The translations under genes were made by a program, and so were the position numbers. The notes under the pieces are model-generated. The model saw only the letters and a list, made by a program, of their open reading frames with translations. It did no database searches and had not been told where the DNA came from. This document shows positions 1 to 7,855 of a DNA stretch of 32,247 bases, one piece after another. The first letter of the stretch is position 1. Every line of letters begins with the position of its first letter. Origin of the DNA: Caballeronia choica (GTDB taxonomy: Bacteria > Pseudomonadota > Gammaproteobacteria > Burkholderiales > Burkholderiaceae); assembly GCF_001544535.1 (NCBI RefSeq), contig NZ_FCON02000085.1, positions 1-32,247 of the forward strand, given 5' to 3'.

Positions 1-121
1 GGTCACGATCGCCGGAATTGCCGATCACGATCAACCGGAAACCGCGGTCACGATAAAACGGAATCAGCGGTCACGATAAAACGGAATCAGCGGTCACGAT
101 GCCGGAAATGTCGGTCACGAT
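1..121. repeat. Six copies of a ggtcacgat-type direct repeat, about 23 bp period
   Basis: Copies of the 9-base core start near 1, 23 (gatcacgat variant), 46, 69, 92 and 113. Two neighbouring units (from 69 and 92) share the spacer aaaacggaatcag pattern almost exactly. The spacing is too short and the spacers too similar for a CRISPR array. The arrangement matches transposase-binding repeats at an IS21-type end. Confidence 0.7.
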
Positions 122-135
122 CACCGGAATACGCA
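1..135. mobile_element. Terminal segment of an IS21-family-like insertion sequence (partial)
   Basis: The first 135 bases are a tandem series of a short motif (ggtcacgat followed by a ccggaat-like half) repeated at about 21-23 bp intervals. Multiple internal direct repeats just inside the tip are typical of IS21-family ends, where they bind the transposase. Read from the other strand, the series begins TGCGTATTCCGG, so an outer tip at about 135 with a TG dinucleotide is likely. No istA or istB from this copy is in the window; they would lie to the left, or this is a solo end. The motif differs from that of the complete IS21 element at 9585-12268, so two different elements are involved. Confidence 0.65.
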
Positions 136-452
136 AGCGCAGCAAGACAATGGCGTCGATCTCCGAAGCGGCGACAAGGGCAAAGCCTACGTCGAAGCGA
201 GCGCGGCACAAGGAGACGGTAGCAGGAAAGCAAGACGCAATTCGGTAGGAGGTCGGGTCACTGGTCAGGCCGAGGCAATCGCCGTCGTTACGGCCGACGA
301 ACTGGCGACGCGACCGCGTCTTCAGTGTCGGTCCCCTTGCTTTCGTGGTTTGTACTGGTGGGACATATTTTGCACCTTAGCCTGTAAGGCCTCACACTCG
401 CTGACGACCGAGAGCAATTGGAAAAAGCCCGGGCGAAGCGGACTTCTTGGGT
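136..452. other. Stretch without a recognisable gene
   Basis: No reading frame here has a plausible start, ribosome binding site and protein-like composition. It lies between the IS21-like tip and the 3' end of the small minus-strand gene. It may be flanking DNA disrupted by the element; I see nothing specific in it. Confidence 0.5.
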
Positions 453-773
453 TCATAGAACTGAATCTACGCCGCCGTGGAGGTGTTCTTTTCCGGCTAG
501 CCCTCGCTCAAACGGGTTGCCGGTGTCATTCACTTCGGTATTGAGGTTGTATTCCGCACGCACGGTCTCGAGCACGCCCTCGATATCGCGCTCGAAGCCG
601 ACCGCGTTGCCGAAGTGGGTCATGTTCCAGTTGCAACCTGTCTTGTCAGGCTTCTGCAACTGCGGCCGCGGCACACGAATCTTCACGCCGTCCTCGATGA
701 TTTCCTGCAGTCGATGGATTCGCCGGTGGACCTCCTGCTGTAGTTGCGAGGTATTGAGCGTCTTGCGTATCAT
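453..773 (-). CDS. Small conserved hypothetical protein
   Basis: The frame encodes 106 residues starting MIRKTLNTSQLQQEVHRR. The start is supported by an AAGGAG motif about six bases upstream of the ATG at 773. The N-terminal half is predicted helical and charged. The middle contains a proline-rich turn (IRVPRPQLQKPD) and then a conserved-looking CNWNMTHFGNA segment, followed by a helix ending near RAEYNL. The last 28 residues are low in complexity and may be an extension. It resembles small proteins of unknown function that I associate with Burkholderia, but I cannot name a family. No membrane segment or signal peptide is visible. It stands alone, pointing toward the IS-like end. Confidence 0.6.
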   Translation of the reverse strand: MIRKTLNTSQLQQEVHRRIHRLQEIIEDGVKIRVPRPQLQKPDKTGCNWNMTHFGNAVGFERDIEGVLETVRAEYNLNTEVNDTGNPFERGLAGKEHLHGGVDSVL

Positions 774-920
774 CCGAATCTCCTTGGTTGCTCAAGCGAG
801 TCTAGCTCAAGTGCTCAAGTGAGGCGCTCTGAGACCTGGCGCCGGAATGCCAATCGCCTGCGAGAGACCGGGCGCCCTGGTTCGTTTGGGGTGCGCGTCG
901 GCACGTCAGTACGCGACAAT

Positions 921-1092
921 CACGACGCCGCGACCGCCAAGTCCACGACCGCCGCCGCCGCGCCACCACCGGCGTTCGCCGGCCGACGCCGCCCGGAATA
1001 CTCATCGTCCCCCGCCCACGCCACCACCGCCGGCGCCACCGGCAGCCTGGGTGGGTGCTATTCCGATACCGCCGCCGCCACCACCCCCCTGC
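921..1092. repeat. GCC/CCG-rich low-complexity tract
   Basis: The plus strand is dominated by ccgccgccg, ccaccacc and ccgccgcca runs with almost no A or T between 921 and 1092. It produces long spurious open frames on both strands (Pro-rich on plus, Gly/Arg-rich on minus). It sits in the 473-base gap between the small gene at 453-773 and the 3' end of ligD, where no other supportable gene is seen. Confidence 0.6.
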
Positions 1093-1148
1093 AGCGCGTT
1101 CTGGCTGCCCCGCTGCCTGCATGGGTCGAGTCGGGTGCCCGCCTTCAT
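1002..1148 (-). CDS. Doubtful glycine-rich small ORF, possibly remnant of a larger gene
   Basis: An ATG at 1148 opens a 48-residue frame containing GSQNALQGG, seven consecutive glycines, the block IGIAPTQAAG and a Gly-rich end. There is no good ribosome binding site. A second Gly-rich run (RGGGGRGLGGRGV) appears further along the minus strand in another frame, near 910-965. This suggests a glycine-rich coding sequence broken by indels, but low-complexity GC-rich DNA can give the same picture. I would not assign a function. Confidence 0.2.
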   Translation of the reverse strand: MKAGTRLDPCRQRGSQNALQGGGGGGGIGIAPTQAAGGAGGGGVGGGR

Positions 1149-1246
1149 AACAGGAGTGGCCGCCAGTTGCCGTCAGCAAACTGAACAACGAGGGCTGGCG
1201 AGTTTGGCTCGCGTCGGGACCCACGTGTCGCGTCCGCGGAGATGCG

Positions 1247-3760
1247 TCATCCCAAACGCTTTATGGCTGACGCCAGCGATTGTCTCGTTGACCAGTACGC
1301 CTCCCAAGGGTCTAGCGTTTGAAAGCTAAGATACTCTCTCGCCGTTTGCACCGTCCAGTGCGCGCCGTTTCTAAGCTCGGACAGTTGCTCCCATGAAATC
1401 GGCATGGAGACCCCCATGCCCGGCCGCGCCCGCGCGGAAAATGCGGTGGCGGTCGTCTGTCCTTTTCCGTTTCGTAGATAGTCAACATAGATTTTGCCGA
1501 TTCTGTTGGCGGCGCCAGATGTGGCCGAAAAGCGGTCGGGAATTGTTCTCGCCATATGCCTGACGAGCGCCTGTGAGAAAGCCTTCACAGACTTGTAGTC
1601 AAGTTTCGGAGTAAGTGGCACGACGACATGGAGGCCCTTGCCGCCGCTCGTCTTCAACCAAGCTTGTAGGTCCAACTCCGTAAGCAATGCGTGGACGAGA
1701 ACTGCAGCCTCCTGAATCTGCTTCCACTTCACGCCTTCGCCAGGGTCGAGGTCAAAGATGACCCTGTCAGGCTGGTCGATTTGCAGAACCGTCGAATTCC
1801 AGGTATGAAACTCAACAACGTTCATCTGGACCGCCGACAACAGCGCATCCGCGGTATCGATAGTCAACAGTGGCGGGTGATTCAGCCACAGGCTTCGGTC
1901 GTGCGCCTTGAGCCCGGGCATGCTGGTCCTTTCTGCATGCTTCTGAAAAAACAGTTCGCCGGAAATGCCTGTAGGCGCGCGAACCATCGCAAGCGGCCGC
2001 TCCGCCAGGTGGGGCAGCATCCATTGGGCAACGCTTTCGTAATAACGGACGAGGTCGAGCTTCGTGACTCCGCTCGACGGGTCAACGACGCGCTCCGGAT
2101 GGGAGATTTTGACGTGGGAGGTGGGAGCAGGTGCTAGCGCAGCTCCGGACTCGCGAACGACGAATCGCGCAGGCTTGTCGACGCGCAACCCTTTGAACGA
2201 CGCCTGCCGCACCACGCCTACTGCAGTCCACTCGGCAAACTCGACCTCGGCAACAAGCTCCGGGCGAACCCAGCGCTCGGCACCGTCGGCACGTCTGGAC
2301 CGACGGCTTGGCTTTGACACGGCGACGTCAAATGGCGTCGCATTGAGTTCGAGCGGTATCAGACGAGTCCACAGGTCCCGGCCAGTGCGGGCGTCCCAGC
2401 CGGTGCCAACGCTGCCAGCGTCGTGAAGCTTGTTGCCAACGTAGTAGCCGAGCAGCAAACTGCCGACCTCGCCATCCTTGCCGCCTCGAGCGGTGAAACC
2501 GCAGACAACCAGTTCCTGCCGAAGCCGACACTTAGCCTTTAGCCAGGTCTGGGTCCTTCCCGACTCATATTTCGCGTCCCGGCGTTTTAACATCAAACCT
2601 TCAAGCCCCAAACCGGCGGCGGCCTCGAATATCTGGGCCACTGGTGCGTCGAAATCCTGACTAAACCTTATGCGGTCGCCCTCATTCTTGAGCAGTTGCA
2701 GAAGCAGCGCGCGCCTGGTCCACAGAGGGACATTCCTCAGGTCCTTCCCATCGAGGTACGGCAGGTCGAATAGAAAATAGATAATTTCTTGATTCGCCGA
2801 ACCGTCTATTGCATTCTGGAGAGCGCCGAAATCGGGTAAGCCGTCGTTGAGCACGACTATTTCACCATCCAGCCATCCGCTGGAGAAAGGGAGCTTCTCG
2901 ACCTCTGTGGCCAGCCTCGCAAACTTCTTCGTCCAGTCGTGCCCGCCGCTCGTGTACATCCGCGCACGCCCCTTCTCGACACGTGTGAGCATGCGGTAAC
3001 CATCTAGCTTTGATTCGACTATCCAGTCGCCGGTGGTCGGTAGCGACGAAGCCAGTGCCGCGCGCTGCGGTTCGATTTTCGCGGGAAGCGGCGCGTCTAG
3101 TGCAGCAGTAAGGTCCATCGCAGCGCTACGACCACGCACAGGCCGTACGACCCTCGGCTCACGCTCTTCAGCAAGCCCGAGGGGCTTGGTGATGACGCTG
3201 TCGGGAAGCGCTCTGATGACGTCGTATTTCGCCAGCGCTTGCGCCCATTCGTCGCGCTTCTTGAACAGCATCCAATGATCTTGCTTGTCCTCCGGCTTCG
3301 AAATTCTGACCAGTTCCCACAAGCCGGAGAGCTTTTCGCCATGGAGCTGGAAGACCAGTTTGCCCGCCGTCATTGCCTTTCGCGGGTCGCCGACCGGGTC
3401 CCATGTCCCACGGTCCCACACTATGACGGTCCCGGCGCCGTAGTGCTTTGGTGGAATCGTACCTTCAAACGTTGCGTACTCCAGCGGATGGTCCTCCACA
3501 TGGATTGCTATCCTCTTCTCCTTCGGGTCGTAACAAAGCCCCTTTGGTAATGCCCACGAAACCAGCACTCCATCCATCTCGAGACGGAAATCGTAGTGAA
3601 GGCGACTCGCCCAGTGCTTCTGGACGACGAAACCGAGATGTCCGGACCTGATTGTCGTTTCGGCCGACGGAGCGGGTTCCGGGGTCACCCCGAAATTACG
3701 CATTTTCGTGTAGCGGGCGAGGGGCGAAGGTCTCGGTTCGCGGGCAGAGGCCATGTTCAT
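1247..3760 (-). CDS. ligD: ATP-dependent DNA ligase D (PE-LIG-POL type)
   Basis: This 837-residue protein seals and processes double-strand breaks in bacterial non-homologous end joining, normally with Ku. Three domains are visible. A phosphoesterase domain spans about 40-165, with HLGFVVQKHWASRLHYDFRL and the HVEDHPLEYATFEG block. The ligase domain (about 225-535) has the adenylation motif ESKLDGYR with nucleophile Lys251, and SGWLDGEIVVLN. The primase-polymerase domain (about 548-837) has FDLDPGEG with metal-binding Asp670 and Asp672, and TSGGKGLHVVVPL. This N-to-C order is the Pseudomonas-type order. Length is normal and the frame intact. The start could be the ATG at 3760 or the one at 3754; neither has a strong Shine-Dalgarno. 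No ku gene lies in the window, so its partner is elsewhere or this is a stand-alone ligD copy. Confidence 0.95.
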   Translation of the reverse strand: MNMASAREPRPSPLARYTKMRNFGVTPEPAPSAETTIRSGHLGFVVQKHWASRLHYDFRLEMDGVLVSWALPKGLCYDPKEKRIAIHVEDHPLEYATFEGTIPPKHYGAGTVIVWDRGTWDPVGDPRKAMTAGKLVFQLHGEKLSGLWELVRISKPEDKQDHWMLFKKRDEWAQALAKYDVIRALPDSVITKPLGLAEEREPRVVRPVRGRSAAMDLTAALDAPLPAKIEPQRAALASSLPTTGDWIVESKLDGYRMLTRVEKGRARMYTSGGHDWTKKFARLATEVEKLPFSSGWLDGEIVVLNDGLPDFGALQNAIDGSANQEIIYFLFDLPYLDGKDLRNVPLWTRRALLLQLLKNEGDRIRFSQDFDAPVAQIFEAAAGLGLEGLMLKRRDAKYESGRTQTWLKAKCRLRQELVVCGFTARGGKDGEVGSLLLGYYVGNKLHDAGSVGTGWDARTGRDLWTRLIPLELNATPFDVAVSKPSRRSRRADGAERWVRPELVAEVEFAEWTAVGVVRQASFKGLRVDKPARFVVRESGAALAPAPTSHVKISHPERVVDPSSGVTKLDLVRYYESVAQWMLPHLAERPLAMVRAPTGISGELFFQKHAERTSMPGLKAHDRSLWLNHPPLLTIDTADALLSAVQMNVVEFHTWNSTVLQIDQPDRVIFDLDPGEGVKWKQIQEAAVLVHALLTELDLQAWLKTSGGKGLHVVVPLTPKLDYKSVKAFSQALVRHMARTIPDRFSATSGAANRIGKIYVDYLRNGKGQTTATAFSARARPGMGVSMPISWEQLSELRNGAHWTVQTAREYLSFQTLDPWEAYWSTRQSLASAIKRLG

Positions 3761-3878
3761 ATTCCGGAAAGAAGCGAACGCGGAGGCCGCCAGAATCGTC
3801 GTTGATAAGCATCAATAGAATAACAGTGAAGCTTCTCGCTTCGGACGCGCGAACTGTCCCAACCGATGGCTTTCGCCG

Positions 3879-4070
3879 CCTCATGAGTTGCTTGCACATC
3901 GGGCCGAGCCCACACACATAGACTTGCGTGCCGGCGGCCTGAATCCCGAGCAGCGCCGCGAGGTCAAAATGACCGAAAACATCGCTGTAATGGAACTTGG
4001 CAGCCTGGCCTGCGAGAGCCGCGAGCTCGTCGTGAAATGCCACCTGGGCGCGTCTACGGCCGACAAAGAA
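3879..4070 (-). pseudogene. Remnant of a VanB-type (PDR family) oxidoreductase, NAD-binding part
   Basis: A minus-strand segment of about 64 codons reads RRRAQVAFHDELAALAG, then FGHFDLAALLG, then AGTQVYVCGLGPMC. This matches the order found in the reductase subunits of vanillate demethylase-like oxygenases: an R-x-x-x-AF-x-DEL segment, a (H/R)FDLAALL segment, and the (L/V)YVCGP-x-x-(F/M) motif of the NAD-binding domain. Neither the FMN-binding barrel nor the C-terminal 2Fe-2S ferredoxin domain is recognisable on either side. The surrounding 3761-4302 gap holds no other gene. It is best read as a fragment left after deletion. The family assignment rests on motif order only. Confidence 0.5.
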
Positions 4071-4302
4071 CCCACTCCCACTGATCAATCTTGGATGGGG
4101 CCTGCGGCTCCTCGCCGACGAAGCGGTGTGGACATTTGGGCCCGTTCCGTTTTCGGATACGCCGGGCACGTGCATTGCGCTAACTTGCGAGGGCAATAGG
4201 CGGGTAGTGACCATTTTCGGCCGGGCAACCCACGGGGCGTAGTGCATGCAGTCCCTTTGATGCGACCTGCCCGGCATCGCAAACGACGCACGGAGTGACA
4301 CG

Positions 4303-4779
4303 ATGGGAACGGCGTACGACGATGTTTCAGAGCCAACGGGCCATCGAGAACACGTGACTACAATTTCCGCGGTTCAAGAACAACTCGCAGTCGAAGTCGA
4401 GCGCACGGAGACGGGTGCTGTGCGTGTGCGCAAGCTGACTCACGACGAAGTTCAGGAGATACCGATAACGCTGCGGACGGAATCGGTCATCGTGGAGCGG
4501 GTTTCAATCAACCAACCCGTGTCCGCGGAGTACGGTGCACGCCAAGAAGGCGACACTTTGATTGTGCCTGTCTTTGAGTATGTCCCGGTCACAGAAATGC
4601 GACTTATGCTGAAGGAAGAGGTCCGAATAACAAAAGCGGCGGCGGAGGTGGACGCGGTGCACCGAGCATCGGTGCGCCGCGAGGAGTTGGTTGTTGAGCG
4701 GCGGGACGGTGCGAGCGGCGAGTGGCTTGCAGAAGAAGATGGGTTTAGTGATAGCACACGCACAAACGCAGAAAAATAA
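4303..4779 (+). CDS. DUF2382 (YsnF/AvaK-like) stress-associated protein
   Basis: The protein has 158 residues. From about residue 23 to 135 it carries the alternating basic/acidic pattern of DUF2382, with segments EQLAVEVERTETGAVRVRK, ITLRTESVIVERV and a second half EMRLMLKEEVRITK. The family is linked to general stress in several bacteria; its biochemistry is not known. The ATG at 4303 has a CGGAGTG ribosome binding site about 5 bases upstream. No signal peptide or membrane span is visible. A second, larger DUF2382 gene begins 67 bases downstream in the same direction, so the two probably form one transcription unit. Confidence 0.8.
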   Translation: MGTAYDDVSEPTGHREHVTTISAVQEQLAVEVERTETGAVRVRKLTHDEVQEIPITLRTESVIVERVSINQPVSAEYGARQEGDTLIVPVFEYVPVTEMRLMLKEEVRITKAAAEVDAVHRASVRREELVVERRDGASGEWLAEEDGFSDSTRTNAEK

Positions 4780-4846
4780 CCTCGGTAAGTAGCGCGTTCC
4801 TATGGGCGGCCTTGGCCGCTTCAATCATCATTGGAGAAATACGAAT

Positions 4847-5689
4847 ATGACACAAGCAATCGTTGGCGTTTTTGACAGCTTTGACGAAGCCAACCGAGCA
4901 GTTGAGCGCCTTGAGCGAGCGGGTATCGCGCGTACTGATATTCAAGTTCATGGGCGAGAGTCGGGTGCCCGGACGTATGACACGACGGCGAGTACAGAAC
5001 GCCGCCCGGAAGGTGAAGGTGTAGTCTCGCGCGTAGAGCATTTCTTTTCGAACCTCTTCGGCAGCGACGACCGGCCAGAAGAAGTCGGCCACTATCATGA
5101 AGCCGTTCGCCGCGGAAGCGCGTTAGTGACTGTAGAGGTGGCGAACGAAGCCCAGGCCGATTTGGTCCGTGCAGAACTTAACGACGCCGGGGCGGTCGAC
5201 ATTGACGAACGGGTTGCTCAGTGGAGAACTAGCGGCTACGCGGGTTATGACCCGTCCGCGAGGGAGTACACAGCGGATGATGTAGCGGCTGAACGGCAGG
5301 CGTTTCCCGTGGTGCGCGAAGACCTCGCGGTTGGGAAGCGCGAAGTGCAAACAGGAGGTGTTCGCGTTTATTCGCGCGCAACCGCGACGCCGGTTAGTGA
5401 GACCGTTAATTTGCGCGAGGAGCACGCTGCCATTGAACGTCGCCCGGTCGACCGCCCTGCCAATGCGGCCGACCTGAAGGAGGGGTTCGTCGAAATCCGC
5501 GAGACAGAAGAACAACCCGTCGTTTCCAAAACGGCGCGCGTGGTAGAGGAAGTAGTCGTAGGCAAGGAAGCGACCGAGCGCACCGAGACTATCAATGACA
5601 CCGTCCGAGGCACTACTGTGGAAGTAGAACGCGTTCAAGGGGAGGGTGGCACGCTGCGCCCACCTTCGACGCCGACAAAGCCCATCTAA
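4847..5689 (+). CDS. Two-domain stress protein: 17M/YflT-like N-terminus plus DUF2382
   Basis: Of 280 residues, about 1-100 form a general-stress-protein-17M-like domain (IVGVFDSFDEANRAVERLER and a later RRGSALVTVEV strand). About 165-270 form a DUF2382 domain (REDLAVGKREVQTGGVRVYS, ETVNLREEHAAIERRPV, ARVVEEVVVGKEATERTE). A GGAG at 4832-4835 supports the ATG at 4847; an earlier in-frame ATG at 4802 lacks one and adds unmatched residues. This fused architecture is common in soil proteobacteria and usually travels with smaller DUF2382 genes, as here. Its role is inferred to be envelope or oxidative stress tolerance; no enzyme motif is seen. Confidence 0.82.
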   Translation: MTQAIVGVFDSFDEANRAVERLERAGIARTDIQVHGRESGARTYDTTASTERRPEGEGVVSRVEHFFSNLFGSDDRPEEVGHYHEAVRRGSALVTVEVANEAQADLVRAELNDAGAVDIDERVAQWRTSGYAGYDPSAREYTADDVAAERQAFPVVREDLAVGKREVQTGGVRVYSRATATPVSETVNLREEHAAIERRPVDRPANAADLKEGFVEIRETEEQPVVSKTARVVEEVVVGKEATERTETINDTVRGTTVEVERVQGEGGTLRPPSTPTKPI

Positions 5690-6196
5690 AGATGGCTTTG
5701 TGCAGCAGAGCAAGTAGGTCGCGGGTCGTCGTCTCGTGGCCTCCTCGAGTAGTCATTCGCCCAGACGACCGATACTCTCCATTAGCGGATTCGCGCCGCA
5801 GGTGTGCGAGGGGTTTGGATTTTGCTCGAGTGCAAAGTGGAAGCGCAATCCGACTGAGGGATGGGCTGATCGGCCTTTCCAGCGTATAGCGTCGTAGTGA
5901 GCTCTTTACACGCAGTTGCGACCGCTGTTCCCACGCGACATCTAGCCCATCTGGGAGAGGGCACCTACGTAGTAGCTGCACGCTCATTGCTTTTCCGAAC
6001 TTCTCCCAATAGCGATGAAGCGAAGTTCACCGCCGTTTGCGCCGTGAACAGTCGCCGCGAGCTGGGTCGGCGCCGTCTGCCAGCTTGCAACACCAGCTCA
6101 CGCGCGATGTGGACCGCCCGTGCGGCTAGCTAACGTGACCGTCGCGGCCCTTTTTGCTCGTCGCGTGCGGCATTTAGCGGTGGGTCGCAGCGCGGC
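5690..6196. other. About 500 bases with no supportable gene
   Basis: Short frames exist on both strands (for example near 5897-6133) but their composition is Ser/Arg/Pro-rich and they lack ribosome binding sites. No tRNA, terminator with a U-tract, or IS end is recognisable. It separates the plus-strand stress genes from minus-strand genes that point toward it, so transcription converges here. Confidence 0.5.
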
Positions 6197-6529
6197 TTAG
6201 TGCTTGGAAGTCGGCCCCTGGGACCCGAGTGTTGCGAGGTACTCGTTGAATCGGGCGGAGTTCGTGCGCTGCGCAACGCGTTGAAGTAACGGCACAGCAT
6301 CGTCACACCCGCGATATTCCAGCTGGGAAGCCAGCGTGGAGAGGAACACTCGCAACTCTTCTCGACCGTGTCGGTCCGCGAAGGCGCGAACCGTTTCCTG
6401 AACCGCGTCCCTGAGCGTGTGCGGGTACAGCATGCTTGCGATGTGCGATGCCCCTTGGGCCAGTTCGACCTCGTATTTCTGTCGGCACCGTACTTCGTCT
6501 GCAATTCGGTTGCGTTCGCTCGATTTCAT
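6197..6529 (-). CDS. Hypothetical helical protein
   Basis: The 110-residue protein begins MKSSERNRIADEVRCRQKYE. The ATG at 6529 is preceded by GGAG about 9 bases upstream; the open frame continues upstream to 6607 but without a better start. The protein is predicted almost entirely alpha-helical, with segments SHIASMLYPHTLRDAVQETV and REELRVFLSTLASQLEYRG. There is no signal peptide, transmembrane segment or nuclease/kinase motif. I do not recognise a family. The phasin gene begins about 590 bases further right on the same strand. Confidence 0.55.
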   Translation of the reverse strand: MKSSERNRIADEVRCRQKYEVELAQGASHIASMLYPHTLRDAVQETVRAFADRHGREELRVFLSTLASQLEYRGCDDAVPLLQRVAQRTNSARFNEYLATLGSQGPTSKH

Positions 6530-6712
6530 GCGGCATGCTCCGGACTTTGGGCCGTACAGCGCCAGTGAATATCGAGCCTCCGGAGTTGCTACTATCCGGG
6601 TGAACACTTGGTCAGGCAGCTTTGACGCGTATTGTTGCGGCCGATGCCCACGGAGTCTTCAGACCCAACGAGCCCCGACGCTTACTTCCTCCTCGCGGGA
6701 CGCAGCCCTCTA

Positions 6713-7117
6713 TCAGGGCGCGACAACTACTCCGCTTTCAAGTACCGGCTTCTTGGTGAACTTGTTCAGCACCTCTTGGCCTTCGCGTTGGTATTCAGCC
6801 AATTGCGACTTCGCCGTCGTCGAGGCTTCGCTTTGCATGTTCGAGACTATTTCTTTTACTTGCTTACCATATAAGCTCGCCTTTTCTCCGGTCGCTTTGG
6901 CAACGCTAGTCGATAGCTCAACGAACTCCTGTGGCGACCGTGTCGCGAGTGCCTTTTCAACGATGACTTGGTTTTCGGCAAGCGAGGTCTTGACAACTTG
7001 CAGATTCAATGTCGTAAGTTTCTCGATGCCATCAAACGCGGCCTGGAAGGCACCAAACACGTTTTGAACTTGAACCGACTGCGCGGAAAAGAATTGTTGC
7101 GGGGACACTGTGCTCAT
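6713..7117 (-). CDS. Phasin family protein (PHB granule-associated)
   Basis: Phasins coat polyhydroxyalkanoate granules and control their size and number. This 134-residue protein matches the family: MSTVSPQQFFSAQSVQVQNV at the start, LTTLNLQVVKTSLAENQ in the middle, then TRSPQEFVELSTSVAKATGEKASLYGK, with amphipathic helices throughout. Length is somewhat shorter than the usual 180-190 residues of PhaP but fits the phasin_2-type domain. The ATG at 7117 has an AGGAG 5 bases upstream; a longer frame to 7225 adds Cys-rich sequence that does not fit. It stands alone here with no PHB synthesis gene nearby. Confidence 0.88.
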   Translation of the reverse strand: MSTVSPQQFFSAQSVQVQNVFGAFQAAFDGIEKLTTLNLQVVKTSLAENQVIVEKALATRSPQEFVELSTSVAKATGEKASLYGKQVKEIVSNMQSEASTTAKSQLAEYQREGQEVLNKFTKKPVLESGVVVAP

Positions 7118-7320
7118 GACGTCTCCTATGGTCGGGCGCCGCGGTCGACCGCAGTTGGCTCCGGTGTCGTAAATGCATATTGCACTGCAACAAATCAAGT
7201 GTACGGGCATGGTTCGTGAAGTCAACGGGTATCGCGAACGGTCGTACTCAGACGCTAGAGTTGGACATCTTACTGGCAGGCCGGTGCCCGCGTTATCGTC
7301 GTCTAAAGCGCCCTTGGATT

Positions 7321-7565
7321 GTGCCTAGTGAGGTTCAAGAAAAGTTGAAGAACGCCCGAAACACTCTGCAAGCGGCTCGCGTAACGTTCGGAGGGGCAGA
7401 CCATCCGGAAAACTGCTTTCGAGCCTTCCGCAGACCGTTTTTCGACAAGCTGATAAGAGGCACTACGACGCGATCGTCACCCGAATCCGCGAGCCCGGCA
7501 TCCAGACCGTGGATGATGACCCACGCCAGGAAAACAAGTTATTCGACGTCACAGAAATAAAGTAG
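7321..7565 (+). pseudogene. Possible frameshifted small gene
   Basis: Two protein-like pieces lie in neighbouring frames. From a GTG at 7321 one frame reads VPSEVQEKLKNARNTLQAAR and continues through PENCFRAFRRP. From about 7457 a second frame reads HYDAIVTRIREPGIQTVDDD and ends LFDVTEIK at a TAG (7563-7565). A one-base change between about 7445 and 7460 would join them. No strong ribosome binding site precedes the GTG. I do not recognise a family; both halves look helical and charged. Confidence is low because the join is inferred. Confidence 0.3.
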
Positions 7566-7591
7566 TTTCGGCCTCTCAACAAGGAGTAGCC

Positions 7592-7852
7592 TCAGTCATT
7601 AGACCGCGATTCTGAAAAGACAAGCACCCGGTAAAGCGGCTGCGACGGGTCAATCATCTTCAGCCGGCACGCTCCCAAAACAGCAATACACCACTCCTGC
7701 AAACCGCCGCTCAAAACGGTGGCAGAAGGGACAACCACGCTCGCCGGGTTAGCAAATCCAATGGGCAATCTAATCCCCGTGGCATTCGCCGTCACTTTCG
7801 GTGCCCCAAGAAACGGGTCAACTGTTGCAATTAACCTCCATCGGAGGGTCAC
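7592..7852 (-). CDS. Doubtful hypothetical ORF
   Basis: An 86-codon minus-strand frame divergent from the CBS gene. Its C-terminal half (QEWCIAVLGACRLKMIDPSQ then LYRVLVFSESR) is faintly reminiscent of the Burkholderia DUF3331 pattern (a C-x-L-x-G turn followed by a D-x-x-Y strand), but the first half does not fit and there is no clear ribosome binding site. The ATG at 7852 lies within the leader of the CBS gene on the other strand. It could be a truncated relic or chance. Confidence 0.22.
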   Translation of the reverse strand: MTLRWRLIATVDPFLGAPKVTANATGIRLPIGFANPASVVVPSATVLSGGLQEWCIAVLGACRLKMIDPSQPLYRVLVFSESRSND

Positions 7853-7855
7853 ACC

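Noticed and set aside
1-121. CRISPR-like repeat array
   Set aside because: Period of about 23 bp with a 9-bp core and similar spacers, no cas genes; fits IS21 terminal repeats.
418-822. Plus-strand 134-codon ORF
   Set aside because: Antisense to the 453-773 gene, which has a good ribosome binding site and protein-like composition.
847-1329. Plus-strand proline-rich ORF of 160 codons
   Set aside because: Product of a GCC/CCG low-complexity tract, no ribosome binding site, runs into the 3' end of ligD.
5613-5987. Minus-strand 124-codon ORF
   Set aside because: Overlaps the end of the DUF2382 gene on the other strand and has no start signal or protein-like segments.
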